A DNA stretch of 64,000 nt from Mesorhizobium sp. (lineage in GTDB: Bacteria; Pseudomonadota; Alphaproteobacteria; Rhizobiales; Rhizobiaceae). How positions within the stretch are numbered: position 1 is the stretch's first letter; each line of letters starts with the position of its first letter. Below, piece after piece: positions 1-8,343 of this stretch. The translations under genes were made by a program, and so were the position numbers. The notes beneath the pieces are model-generated. The model was not told the origin of the DNA and ran no database searches. It worked only from the letters and a program-made list of their open reading frames with translations. Location: the NCBI GenBank assembly GCA_004020315.1, contig SAQG01000002.1, positions 372,001 to 436,000 of the forward strand, written 5' to 3'.

Positions 1-998
1 GGACGATCGCGGAAGCCTGGTCGCTGCCGGTCGGCTGTTCCTTCCGCCGACAGATGCTGTTCGATCATCTCCACCCAAACTATGCGGGCGATGTAGGCAT
101 TGGCATCAACCCGAAGCTGGCCACAGCCATCAAGCAGGCCGACCTCGTGCTGCTCGTCGGCGGACGCATGGGCGAGATGCCGTCCTCCGACTACACTCTG
201 CTCAAGAGCCCCTACCCCGACCAGACGCTGGTCCATGTCCATGCCGACGCCGGCGAGCTCGGCCGTGTCTATCGGCCGGCGCTGGCGATCAACGCCTCGC
301 CGTCCGCTTTCGTCGAAGCCTTTGCCGGGCGCAAGCCGGCCGCCACGCCAGCCTGGGCGGCCGAGACGCCAAAACTTCACGCTGCCTATCTCGACTGGTC
401 GACACCGCCGGAAAGCGGCCCCGGCGCCGTCCAGATGGGGCCGATCATGAACTATCTCGAAAAAATGCTGCCCGATGACGCGATCCTCACCAACGGCGCC
501 GGCAACTACGCTACCTGGGTGCACCGCTTCCACCGTTCCCGCCGGTTTGCCACGCAGGCAGCGCCGACCTCCGGCTCAATGGGCTACGGCACGCCGGCAG
601 CGGTCGCCGCCAAGGAATTGTTTCCCGAGCGAGACGTGATTGCCTTTGCCGGCGACGGCTGCTTCCTGATGAACGGGCAGGAGTTCGCCACCGCGGTGCA
701 GTACGATCTGCCGATCATCGTCGTCGTCGTCAACAACGGCATCTACGGCACCATCCGCATGCATCAGGAGCGTGAGTATCCGGGTCGTGTCGTCGCCACC
801 GATCTGCGGAATCCCGACTTTGCGGCGCTCGCCCGTGCCTATGGCGGCCATGGCGAAACGGTCGAGAAGACGGCCGAGTTCGCGCCGGCCTTCGAACGCG
901 CGCGTGCCAGCGGCAAGCCGTCGATCGTCGAGATCAGGCTCGACCCCGAGGCCATCACGCCGACCCGCACGATGACCCAGATAAGGGACAGGTCGTGA
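1..998 (+). CDS. Thiamine-pyrophosphate-dependent enzyme, acetolactate-synthase-like (5' truncated)
   Basis: The reading frame is open from base 3 with no start codon, so the N-terminal part lies outside the window. What remains is the end of the PYR domain, the central domain (GINPKLATAIKQADLVLLVGG) and the C-terminal PP domain. The PP domain carries the diphosphate/Mg2+ motif GDGCFLMNGQEFATA followed by VVNNGIYG, the classic GDG-to-NN signature. The family (acetolactate synthase, benzoylformate decarboxylase, oxalyl-CoA decarboxylase and similar enzymes) acts on 2-keto acids in the cytoplasm. The substrate cannot be told from this fragment. The next gene is convergent, so no operon partner is visible here. 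Confidence 0.85.
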   Translation, partial: TIAEAWSLPVGCSFRRQMLFDHLHPNYAGDVGIGINPKLATAIKQADLVLLVGGRMGEMPSSDYTLLKSPYPDQTLVHVHADAGELGRVYRPALAINASPSAFVEAFAGRKPAATPAWAAETPKLHAAYLDWSTPPESGPGAVQMGPIMNYLEKMLPDDAILTNGAGNYATWVHRFHRSRRFATQAAPTSGSMGYGTPAAVAAKELFPERDVIAFAGDGCFLMNGQEFATAVQYDLPIIVVVVNNGIYGTIRMHQEREYPGRVVATDLRNPDFAALARAYGGHGETVEKTAEFAPAFERARASGKPSIVEIRLDPEAITPTRTMTQIRDRS

Positions 999-1039
999 TC
1001 CGATAGGAAGGGCGCCCTTCCGTCGGCAGAGGGACTTGG

Positions 1040-1489
1040 CTACATCGTCGCCGCCTTCTCGATCTGTCCGCGGATCTCGCCGTCCTTGTGGGCCGCCGTA
1101 TGGATGTTGATGTAGTATTTGCCGGCCATCAGGTCGGCGGCCTGCGCATCGGTCAGAGTCGCCGCCCCCTTGAACGGGCTTTTCGGAGCGCCCTTGAACG
1201 GGACGACGACGTCGGCATTTTCACCCTTTGCTGCCGGGCCGTGAATATGTCCGGCCGTCGCCGGTCCACTGAGACCTGAATACGTCACGTTCCAGGTGAG
1301 CTGTTTCGTGGCGGTGTCAAAGACGAGAGCGGCGGTACCCTTGCCCTCCGTGGTGATGGGCGGATTCTGCTGAGCGCCATCGAGCGTCGCCTTCATCTTC
1401 ATCATGTCGGCCAAGGCCGGTGAAGCGCAAAGGAAGGATGCCGAAACGGCCAGCGCCGAAAGAATCGGCGAGAAGGATTGTATGCGCAT
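1040..1489 (-). CDS. CHRD domain secreted protein
   Basis: A 149-residue protein. The start at 1489 was chosen over a longer frame because GGAG lies about six bases upstream and the protein then begins with a signal peptide (MRIQSFSPILSALAVSASFLCA, cleavage near SPALA-DM). The mature part is one CHRD domain with ALVFDTATKQLTWNVTYSGL, a GHIHGPA metal-type histidine motif and INIHTAAHKDGEIRGQI at the end. CHRD domains were named from chordin; in bacteria they are found in exported proteins of unknown function. It is transcribed alone and lies downstream of a strong terminator that isolates it from the transporter operon. Confidence 0.8.
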   Translation of the reverse strand: MRIQSFSPILSALAVSASFLCASPALADMMKMKATLDGAQQNPPITTEGKGTAALVFDTATKQLTWNVTYSGLSGPATAGHIHGPAAKGENADVVVPFKGAPKSPFKGAATLTDAQAADLMAGKYYINIHTAAHKDGEIRGQIEKAATM

Positions 1490-1594
1490 GAAAATCTCCG
1501 TTGTGGCGGTGACATCCGCTGAAGCTGGATGCACTGGAACAACGGTTGTGGCGAGCGGATGTTTCCACCGGTAACGGCTATTTTACATCCAAAC

Positions 1595-1622
1595 AAAAAG
1601 GGGCGGTCGCCCGCCCCTTTTT
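1595..1622 (-). terminator. Rho-independent terminator of the NMT1-type ABC operon
   Basis: A perfect 12-bp stem (AAAAAGGGGCGG / CCGCCCCTTTTT) with a TCGC loop. It lies 48 bases beyond the stop of the substrate-binding protein gene on the minus strand. The A-tract on one side and T-tract on the other make it potentially bidirectional. Confidence 0.85.
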
Positions 1623-1670
1623 CGAATTGCAGGCCGCAGAGGCCCGGTTGATCGCCTCTACCTGATGGCC

Positions 1671-2642
1671 CTACTTGATCGCCTTGTCGGTGATGGCGGT
1701 CGTGTAGGCGCCGGTCGGCTCCTTGGTGATGATCTTCTGGTCGAGCAGCGCCTTGGCGGTGCGCGCGTAGGTCGCCGGGTCGAGCTTGCCGTCGGCATTG
1801 TCGATCAGCTTGGCGACTTCGCCCATCATGCGCTTCTGGTGGTTCTCGTCCTGGCCGCCATTATCCATAACGATGCCGGCCGCCTCGTCGGGATTGTCGA
1901 CGGCATATTTCCAGCCTTTCATCGAGGCGCGCACGAAACGCACCATCTTGTCCTCGAAGGCCGGATCCTTGAGCTTGTCCTCCAAGGCATAGAGCCCGTC
2001 CTCAAGCAGGTCGTTGCCCATGGCCGAGTAGTTGAACACGATTAGCTCTTCCGGCTTGTAGCCGGCATCGATGAGCTGCCAGTATTCGTTGTAGGTCATG
2101 ACCGAAATGCAATCCGCCTGCTTCTGGATTAGCGGCTGCACGTCGAAACTCTGCTTCAGCACCGTGACGCCGTCCGGTCCGCCGTCGGTCTTCAGGCCGA
2201 GCTTGTTCATCCAGGCGTAGAACGGATATTCGTTACCGAAGAACCAGACGCCGAGCGTGTGGCCCTTGAAGTCGGCTTCGCTCTTGATCGGGCCGTCCTT
2301 CGGGCAGACCAGCTGCATGCCGGCTTTCTTGAACGGCTGGGCGATATTGACCAGCGGCACGCCCTTTTCGCGGGCGGCCAGGGCGCCGCCCATCCAGTCG
2401 ACGATGACGTCGGCGCCGCCGCCGGCGATCACCTGCTCCGGCGCGATATCGGGGCCGCCCGGCTTGATCTCGACGTCGAGGCCCTCGGCCTCATAGAAGC
2501 CCTTGTCCTTGGCGACGTAGTAGCCGGCAAACTGGGCCTGCGTGACCCATTTCAGCTGCAGCGTCACCTTGTCTGCAGCCATCGCCTGGAACGCGGCAAG
2601 CGACATCGCGCCGGCCAGCATCGAAATAACAAGTCTTTTCAT
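1671..2642 (-). CDS. NMT1/THI5-like ABC transporter substrate-binding protein
   Basis: A 323-residue periplasmic protein. It has a Sec signal peptide (MKRLVISMLAGAMSLAAFQAMA) and the family N-terminus VTLQLKWVTQAQFAGYYVAK, typical of NMT1/THI5-like proteins. Members bind thiamine pyrimidines, riboflavin, taurine, nitrate-like or pyrimidine ligands. GAGGG lies about seven bases upstream of the ATG. It is the last of four transporter genes (ATPase, two permeases, this protein) in a locus of reductive pyrimidine catabolism, so a pyrimidine, dihydropyrimidine or hydantoin ligand is the best inference. The family alone does not fix the ligand. Confidence 0.85.
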   Translation of the reverse strand: MKRLVISMLAGAMSLAAFQAMAADKVTLQLKWVTQAQFAGYYVAKDKGFYEAEGLDVEIKPGGPDIAPEQVIAGGGADVIVDWMGGALAAREKGVPLVNIAQPFKKAGMQLVCPKDGPIKSEADFKGHTLGVWFFGNEYPFYAWMNKLGLKTDGGPDGVTVLKQSFDVQPLIQKQADCISVMTYNEYWQLIDAGYKPEELIVFNYSAMGNDLLEDGLYALEDKLKDPAFEDKMVRFVRASMKGWKYAVDNPDEAAGIVMDNGGQDENHQKRMMGEVAKLIDNADGKLDPATYARTAKALLDQKIITKEPTGAYTTAITDKAIK

Positions 2643-2723
2643 GTTTTTACCCTCTGGAGTTAAGTGTTCACCCTTTAGGACCAGGAGCTATCGATACGCC
2701 CCGGTTCCAAACCCGCCACCGCC

Positions 2724-3860
2724 CTATCCACCGCGGACGGAGGGATGCCAAAACGTGACTGCTCTCTCGAAAAGAGCGACCACGCCATAAAAGACCGAAC
2801 CCGCAAGTGCTGCAACTGCGATTTCGGCCCAGACCATATCGATGTTCATCCGCCCGACTTCCGTCGAAATCCGGAATCCCATGCCGACCACCGGCGTGCC
2901 GAAGAATTCCGCGACGATGGCGCCAATCAGCGCCAGCGTCGAATTGATCTTCAGCGCGTTGAAGATGAAGGGTGCTGCTGCCGGCAACCGCAGCTTGAAC
3001 AGCGTCTGCCAGTAGCTCGACGCATAGGTGCGCATCAGGTCGCGCTCCATATGGCCGGAGGCGGCAAGCCCGGCGACCGTGTTCACCAGCATCGGGAAGA
3101 AGGTCATGATGATAACGACGGCGGCCTTGGACTGCCAGTCGAAGCCGAACCACATGACCATGATCGGTGCCACGCCGATGATCGGCAGTGCCGAGACCAT
3201 GTTTCCGATCGGCAAAAGCCCGCGCCGCAGGAACGGCACGCGATCGGCCGCGATGGCGGCGAAGTAGCCGGCACCGCTGCCGACGACGTAGCCGAAGATC
3301 ACCGCCTTGAAGATGGTCTGCCGCACGTCGGCGGCCAGGATGGGTAGCGAATTGGCGATGCGCACGCCGATGGCGCTTGGCGGCGGCAGCAGAATGAAGG
3401 GGATGCCCGCGCCCCGCGTCACCGCTTCCCAGATGATCAGGATCCAGGCGCCGAAGATCGCCGGGATGATCAGCCTCAAAGCGGTCGCCGCCCAGCGCGA
3501 GGTCGGGCGAAGCGCGGACAGGATCGTCACGCAGCGCCAGGCCAGAAGCCATGCAGCAGCAAGCAGCAAATAGAAGGATGCGCGGGCGGTGCCTTCATTG
3601 CCGGTTATGCCGGCGAGCAGCAGCCACGCCGCGCCATGCGCACCAAGGAAGAGCAACACCACGCCAATTGCCGGTGGGAAATTATCGGCCGCGATTGCCA
3701 GGAGCAGCAAGAAGAAAATCAAAGCCGCGATTCCTATGCCGTAACCAGGCGTGGCATTGACAAGCGGCCAAAGAAGGAGCGCGCCGGCAAGAAGGACAAG
3801 CGCGGCATATCCTTGCCACGAGCGAGGCGTGATCGACGAAAGGCTCAGGAGATCGCTCAT
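2724..3860 (-). CDS. ABC transporter permease with an extended membrane N-terminus
   Basis: A 378-residue inner-membrane permease. The start ATG at 3860 overlaps the TGA of the preceding permease (ATGA). The frame stays open upstream, but that part is out-of-frame translation of the neighbour. Residues 1 to about 125 form four or so additional hydrophobic segments not found in ordinary SsuC/TauC permeases. The rest is a normal BPD_transp_1 domain with the coupling segment ASSYWQTLFKLRLPAAAPFIFNALK. It should pair with the adjacent permease as a heterodimer served by the ATPase at 5097-5888. Confidence 0.85.
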   Translation of the reverse strand: MSDLLSLSSITPRSWQGYAALVLLAGALLLWPLVNATPGYGIGIAALIFFLLLLAIAADNFPPAIGVVLLFLGAHGAAWLLLAGITGNEGTARASFYLLLAAAWLLAWRCVTILSALRPTSRWAATALRLIIPAIFGAWILIIWEAVTRGAGIPFILLPPPSAIGVRIANSLPILAADVRQTIFKAVIFGYVVGSGAGYFAAIAADRVPFLRRGLLPIGNMVSALPIIGVAPIMVMWFGFDWQSKAAVVIIMTFFPMLVNTVAGLAASGHMERDLMRTYASSYWQTLFKLRLPAAAPFIFNALKINSTLALIGAIVAEFFGTPVVGMGFRISTEVGRMNIDMVWAEIAVAALAGSVFYGVVALFERAVTFWHPSVRGG

Positions 3861-4735
3861 GCCGGCCTCCCTCCCATGGCGCGGTCGACAATGCGCCCGG
3901 CGATGCCAACCACCATCACCAGCAGGGCCGCCACGACCGAGCCGGCAACCAGCGCCGACCAGATGTCGATGGTCTGACTGTAATAGGCGCCGGCGAGCAG
4001 CTTGGCGCCGATGCCGGCGACGGCACCGGTCGGCAGTTCGCCGACGATGGCGCCGACGAGGCTGGCGGCGACCGCCACCTTCATCGAGGTGAACAGGAAA
4101 GGCACCGACGCCGGCACGCGCAATTTCCAGAAGGTCTGCGAAGGGCTGGCATTGTAGGTGTGCATCAGGTCGAGATGGGTAAGCTCGGGCGAACGCAGCC
4201 CCTTGACCATGCCGACCGCCACCGGAAAGAATGACAGATAAGTCGAGATCAGCGCTTTCGGGATCAGGCCAGTGATGCCGATGGCCGCCAGCACCACGAT
4301 GATCATCGGCGCCACCGCCAGGATCGGAATGGTCTGCGAGGCGATGATCCACGGCATCAGACTGCGGTCGAGCGTCGCCACATGCACGATGCCGACGGCA
4401 ATCACGATGCCGAGCGCCGTGCCGAAGGCGAAGCCGAGCAGCGTCGAGGACAGCGTCACCCAGGCATTGTAGACAAGGCTGCGGTTGCTGGTGACGCTGC
4501 GCAGAAACGTGTTCTCGAAGAAATTCACCGCCACCTGATGCGGTGCCGGCAGCGTCGGCTTCGGCTGCGACATCGTCTTGCAGATGAATTCCACAATATC
4601 AGGCGTCTCGCCGGCACGGCGGTCGAGATCGCGCTGGAACGGTGCGTTGAGGATGACAGCCATGATGTACCAAACGACGACCACGCCCGCGAGGATCGAG
4701 GTCACCGGAACGATCTTGTCGCGAAAGGAGTCCAT
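3857..4735 (-). CDS. ABC transporter permease, NitT/TauT type
   Basis: A 292-residue inner-membrane protein with about six hydrophobic segments. The cytoplasmic EAA loop reads TYNASPSQTFWKLRVPASVPFLFTS, as in nitrate/sulfonate/taurine-type permeases. An N-terminal segment is followed by a periplasmic region of about 65 residues. No good Shine-Dalgarno is seen before the ATG at 4735. The 361 bases upstream hold repeats rather than a gene, which separates this gene from the ATPase. It is translationally coupled to the next permease. Confidence 0.87.
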   Translation of the reverse strand: MDSFRDKIVPVTSILAGVVVVWYIMAVILNAPFQRDLDRRAGETPDIVEFICKTMSQPKPTLPAPHQVAVNFFENTFLRSVTSNRSLVYNAWVTLSSTLLGFAFGTALGIVIAVGIVHVATLDRSLMPWIIASQTIPILAVAPMIIVVLAAIGITGLIPKALISTYLSFFPVAVGMVKGLRSPELTHLDLMHTYNASPSQTFWKLRVPASVPFLFTSMKVAVAASLVGAIVGELPTGAVAGIGAKLLAGAYYSQTIDIWSALVAGSVVAALLVMVVGIAGRIVDRAMGGRPA

Positions 4736-4759
4736 CTAGCGAAGCTCGGGCGACTGGCG

Positions 4760-4788
4760 CCTTCCTCTCCCCAACGGGGAGAAGAAGG
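4760..4788. repeat. Small CTCCCC/GGGGAG hairpin repeat
   Basis: An inverted repeat with arms CCTTCcTCTCCCC and GGGGAGAaGAAGG around AAC. It resembles the hairpins inside the larger repeat at 45717-45844, so it may be a fragment of the same kind of rhizobial intergenic element. It lies between the ATPase and permease genes of one transporter. Confidence 0.5.
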
Positions 4789-4819
4789 CCGGAGCGAAGC
4801 GGAGGTCGGGTACCTTTCT

Positions 4820-5042
4820 CTTCGTCATCCTAGGGCGGAGCAAGGAGCGAAGCGACGCGGCGCAGACCCTAGGATCCATGCCGTTACCTTCCCGCTCCGC
4901 AGCGATGCTGTAAATGGCTCCCTCCGCACCGCTCTGCTTGGCGCTTATTCTCGACCGTTTGCGCCCTTCGGCCAAAGTCACGGCATGGATCCTAGGGTCT
5001 GCGCACGCCGCTTCGCGGCTGCTCCGCCCTAGGATGACGAAG
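4820..5042. repeat. Pair of palindromic repeats in inverted orientation
   Basis: Two copies of a roughly 65-base element face each other (4820-4887 and 4977-5042). Each copy is itself bounded by ATCCTAGGG and CCCTAGGAT. Apart from a few changes in the middle, the second copy is the reverse complement of the first, out to the flanking CATGCCGT. About 90 bases separate them. They fill most of the 361-base interval 4736-5096, which has no gene. The form is that of REP/MITE-like intergenic repeats. Transcription of the transporter operon must read through this potential long hairpin. Confidence 0.8.
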
Positions 5043-5096
5043 GCGTGGTTAGCCACTCCCTCGTGAGGCGAATGCAGAAGCCCGTTCCCCACCCGC

Positions 5097-5888
5097 TCAA
5101 TCCTCATAGCTGTGTCCTGCCCTGAGCCCGTCGCGGACGCGCGCCGCGATCGCCAGGAACTCCGGCGTCTCGCGAATGTCGAGCGGCCGCTGCTTCGGCA
5201 GCGTCGATTCGATGACGTCGCTGACGCGGCCCGGACGCGGCGACATGACGATGATCCGCGTCGACAGATAGACCGCCTCGGGAATGGAATGGGTGACGAA
5301 GCAGATAGTCTTGTTGGTCCGCTCCCAAAGCTCCAGCAGCTGTTCGTTGAGATGATCGCGCACGATCTCGTCCAGCGCGCCGAACGGCTCGTCCATCAGC
5401 AAAAGATCGGCATCGAAGGCCAGCGCCCGCGCGATCGAGGCACGCTGCTGCATGCCGCCGGAAAGCTGCCACGGGTATTTCTGCTCGAAACCTGACAGGT
5501 TGACGAGGTCGAGCGTGCGCTTGATCCGCGCCGCCTGCTCTGCCTTCGAGAGGCCCATGATTTCCAGCGGCAGCGCCACGTTGCGCTCGATCGTACGCCA
5601 CGGATAAAGCGCCGCCGCCTGGAAGACATAGCCATAGGCGCGGCTCTGGCGCGCCTGCTCGGGCGTCATGCCGTTGACTGAGATGGTTCCCGATGTCGGC
5701 TTTTCCAGATCGGCGATGACCCGCAGCAAGGTCGTCTTGCCACAACCGGACGGCCCGATAAAGGACACGAATTCGCCCTTGCCGATGGTCAGGTCGACAT
5801 TCGACAGCGCCTGCACCGGACCGTCATTGGTCTGAAAGGTCAGGCCGAGCTTGCTTGCCGAAACGACGGCTGGCGATGCTATTGTCAT
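5097..5888 (-). CDS. ABC transporter ATP-binding protein, NitT/TauT type
   Basis: A 263-residue cytoplasmic ATPase with Walker A GPSGCGKTTLLR, Q-loop around YVFQAAALYPW, signature LSGGMQQR, Walker B LLLMDEPFGALDE and switch histidine FVTHSIPEA. These are typical of SsuB/TauB/ThiZ-type subunits. It is the first transporter gene on the minus strand and is divergent from the cupin gene. It should energise the permease pair at 2724-4735, although repeats lie between them. No RutR-like site was found in the 128 bases upstream of the start. Confidence 0.9.
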   Translation of the reverse strand: MTIASPAVVSASKLGLTFQTNDGPVQALSNVDLTIGKGEFVSFIGPSGCGKTTLLRVIADLEKPTSGTISVNGMTPEQARQSRAYGYVFQAAALYPWRTIERNVALPLEIMGLSKAEQAARIKRTLDLVNLSGFEQKYPWQLSGGMQQRASIARALAFDADLLLMDEPFGALDEIVRDHLNEQLLELWERTNKTICFVTHSIPEAVYLSTRIIVMSPRPGRVSDVIESTLPKQRPLDIRETPEFLAIAARVRDGLRAGHSYED

Positions 5889-6016
5889 AGGCCGCAGCCT
5901 GCCTTTCCGACCTGCTGTGACACCGGCCGGAATCCGGTTGATTTTGCCGCGATGTTGCTTTCCACTCGCCCCGTCCTATCCGACTGAGAGTTCCCACTCG
6001 ATCGAGAGCATCCCAG

Positions 6017-6421
6017 ATGTCGTCCAAACCCACCTGTCATCTTATCCGCCCTGAAAGCTCTTATGAAGGCAAGCAGGGACTGAGTTATTTCGCCGGCATC
6101 GCCGCCGAAACGGTCGGCTCTACCGGCATCTGCATGCACCTGCTCACCATGCCGCCCGGTGCCCGCGCCAAGGCGCATATGCACGAAAGCCATGAAACGG
6201 CGATCTACGTGCTCTCCGGCGAGGTCCATACATGGTATGGCGACCGGCTCGAACAGCAGATCGTCGCCAAGGCCGGCGACCTCTTCTACATTCCTGCCGG
6301 CGTGCCGCATCTGCCGGCCAATCTGAGCAACAGTTCGGCCTCGGCGGTCATCGCCCGCACCGATCCCAACGAACAGGAAAGCGTCGTCCTGCTGCCGGAA
6401 CTGGATGGGCTGGTCGCCTGA
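6017..6421 (+). CDS. Cupin-domain protein
   Basis: A 134-residue single-domain cupin with both conserved motifs. Motif 1 is HMHESHETAIYVLSGEV (two His, one Glu as metal ligands) and motif 2 is GDLFYIPAGVPHLPANL (last His ligand). It is probably a small metal-binding enzyme or sensor. It is the only plus-strand gene between the transporter and the catabolic enzymes, divergent from the ATPase and convergent with the small secreted protein. A role in pyrimidine breakdown is possible from position only. Confidence 0.8.
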   Translation: MSSKPTCHLIRPESSYEGKQGLSYFAGIAAETVGSTGICMHLLTMPPGARAKAHMHESHETAIYVLSGEVHTWYGDRLEQQIVAKAGDLFYIPAGVPHLPANLSNSSASAVIARTDPNEQESVVLLPELDGLVA

Positions 6422-6456
6422 GGCCGGCATCGAGGCAGCGGCCGTCATCGGCACCG

Positions 6457-6831
6457 TTACGAACATGGTTTCAACGGCCCTATTTCTTCAAGGCCGGGGA
6501 TGGTCACGAAGAAACCGTCCGCTCCCTTGTTGGTGACCTTGACGGTCTCAGTCGTCGTTCCCTCCTCGCCTTCAGCGAAACAGGTCGAGCTCAGCGACTG
6601 CGTGCCAGGCGCCGTCACCAGTTGCTGCGCGAACCGGCAGCCGCTGCCATAGGTTTCGACGCCATCGGCGGTCAGCACGACATAGGCATCGCTGTCCTGA
6701 TAACCGAGCCGTACACCGGCACAACCGACATCATTGCCATAGGAACCGGCAAGGACCTCAGCCGCTGCCGGAACGGCAGTAATACTCGCCATAACCAGTG
6801 AGACGATCGCTGCCGGACGCGCCAAACTCAC
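6457..6831 (-). CDS. Small exported cysteine-containing protein, unknown function
   Basis: A 124-residue protein starting at GTG 6831, overlapping the TGA of hydA (GTGA), so it is probably translated by coupling to hydA. It has a signal peptide (MSLARPAAIVSLVMASITAVPAAA-EV). Four cysteines remain after cleavage (DVGC, GSGC, STCF and the C-terminal KPCS), enough for two disulfides in the periplasm. I do not recognise a domain. The coupling to a cytoplasmic catabolic enzyme is odd. Confidence 0.65.
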   Translation of the reverse strand: MSLARPAAIVSLVMASITAVPAAAEVLAGSYGNDVGCAGVRLGYQDSDAYVVLTADGVETYGSGCRFAQQLVTAPGTQSLSSTCFAEGEEGTTTETVKVTNKGADGFFVTIPGLEEIGPLKPCS

Positions 6832-8279
6832 ACCCCGGTCGCCGGAATACCGGTGCGTTCCACCTTGCGCGGCGCGGAAATTTCCTTCCAGGTCGACAGC
6901 GCCCGGTTGACGGCTGCATTCGGCTCGCGAGCGACGAACTCGCCATGGCCGGGCTTCGCCTTGACCTCGTTCTCCTGGATCGACAGTTCGCCGCGCGAGA
7001 AGACGAAGCGCGGCAGACCGGTCACCTCAAAACCTTCGAAGACGTTGTAGTCGATCACCGACTGCTGCTTCTTGGAAGTGATCGTCTTCTTGCGCTTCGG
7101 GTCCCAGACGAGGATGTCGGCGTCGGCGCCTTCGACAATGGCGCCCTTCTTCGGATACATGTTGAGGATCTTGGCGATGTTGGTCGAGGTCACCGCGACG
7201 AATTCGTTCATCGTCAGCCGGCCGGTGTTGACGCCAGCGGTCCACAGCACCGGCAAGCGGTCCTCGAGCCCGCCTGTGCCGTTCGGGATCTTGGTGAAAT
7301 CGCCGATGCCGTTACGCTTTTGGCTGGTGGTGAAGGCGCAGTGGTCGGTCGCCACCACTTGCAGCGATCCTGCCTGCAGGCCTGCCCACAGCGAATCCTG
7401 ATGCACTTTGTTGCGGAAGGGCGGACTCATCACGCGCCGTGCCGCATGGTCCCAGTCCTTGTTGAAATACTCGCTCTCGTCGAGCGTCAGATGCTGGATC
7501 AGCGGCTCGCCGAAAACCCGCATGCCTTTCTGCCGCGCCCGGCGAATGGCTTCGTGGGCCTGCTCGCAGGAGACGTGGACGACATAGAGCGGCACGCCGG
7601 CCATATCGGCGATCATGATCGCGCGGTTGGTCGCCTCGCCTTCCACTTCCGGCGGGCGCGAATAAGCGTGCCCTTCGGGGCCGTTATTGCCGGCGGCCAG
7701 CAGCTTCTGCGACAGAGCGGCAACCACGTCGCCATTCTCGGCATGAACCAGCGGCAGCGCGCCAAGATCGGCGCAGCGCTGGAACGACGAATACATCTCG
7801 TCGTCGTCGACCATCAGCGCGCCTTTATAGGCCATGAAGTGCTTGAACGAAGTGATGCCCCTGTCGACGACATCAGCCATCTCGTCGAACACCTGCTTGC
7901 CCCACCAGGTGATCGCCATGTGGAAGGAATAGTCGCAGGACGCCTTCGAGGTCTTGTTGTCCCACATCTGCAAGGCCTCGAGCAGCGACTGCTGCGGCGC
8001 CGGCAGACAGAAATCGACGACCATCGTCGTGCCGCCGGCAAGGGCGGCGCGCGTGCCGCTCTCGAAATCGTCGGCCGAATAAGTGCCCATGAATGGCATT
8101 TCGAGATGGGTGTGCGGATCGATGCCGCCTGGCATCACGTAGCAGCCGCTGGCGTCGAACTCGTGATCGCCATGCAGGTCCGGGCCGATGGCGATGATCT
8201 TGCCGTGCTTGAACAGCACGTCGGCCTTCCATGTTCGGTCGGCGGTGACGATGGTGCCGTTCTTGATGACTTTGGACAT
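6828..8279 (-). CDS. hydA: Dihydropyrimidinase (D-hydantoinase family)
   Basis: A 483-residue cytoplasmic metallo-enzyme that opens the ring of 5,6-dihydrouracil/dihydrothymine or hydantoins to N-carbamoyl amino acids. The start at 8279 (MSKVIKNGTIV) was chosen over an upstream frame because AAGGGA precedes it and all homologous sequence begins there. Metal-site residues are present: H56 and H58 (GGIDPHTHLE), the lysine to be carbamylated K146 with Y151 (SFKHFMAYKG), H179, H235 (VHVSCEQA) and D312 (ATDHCAF). It acts between PreTA and the amidohydrolase, whose gene ends 64 bases upstream. Confidence 0.95.
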   Translation of the reverse strand: MSKVIKNGTIVTADRTWKADVLFKHGKIIAIGPDLHGDHEFDASGCYVMPGGIDPHTHLEMPFMGTYSADDFESGTRAALAGGTTMVVDFCLPAPQQSLLEALQMWDNKTSKASCDYSFHMAITWWGKQVFDEMADVVDRGITSFKHFMAYKGALMVDDDEMYSSFQRCADLGALPLVHAENGDVVAALSQKLLAAGNNGPEGHAYSRPPEVEGEATNRAIMIADMAGVPLYVVHVSCEQAHEAIRRARQKGMRVFGEPLIQHLTLDESEYFNKDWDHAARRVMSPPFRNKVHQDSLWAGLQAGSLQVVATDHCAFTTSQKRNGIGDFTKIPNGTGGLEDRLPVLWTAGVNTGRLTMNEFVAVTSTNIAKILNMYPKKGAIVEGADADILVWDPKRKKTITSKKQQSVIDYNVFEGFEVTGLPRFVFSRGELSIQENEVKAKPGHGEFVAREPNAAVNRALSTWKEISAPRKVERTGIPATGV

Positions 8280-8343
8280 TTTCTTGTTCCCTTGTTTTCT
8301 TCGCGCTTCTGCCGAGCGGCGTTCGAGGCAGCAACCTATTGCA

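Noticed and set aside
3861..4352. Upstream extension of the transporter permease at 2724-3860
   Set aside because: It is shadow of the other permease; ATG 3860 in an ATGA overlap is the start.
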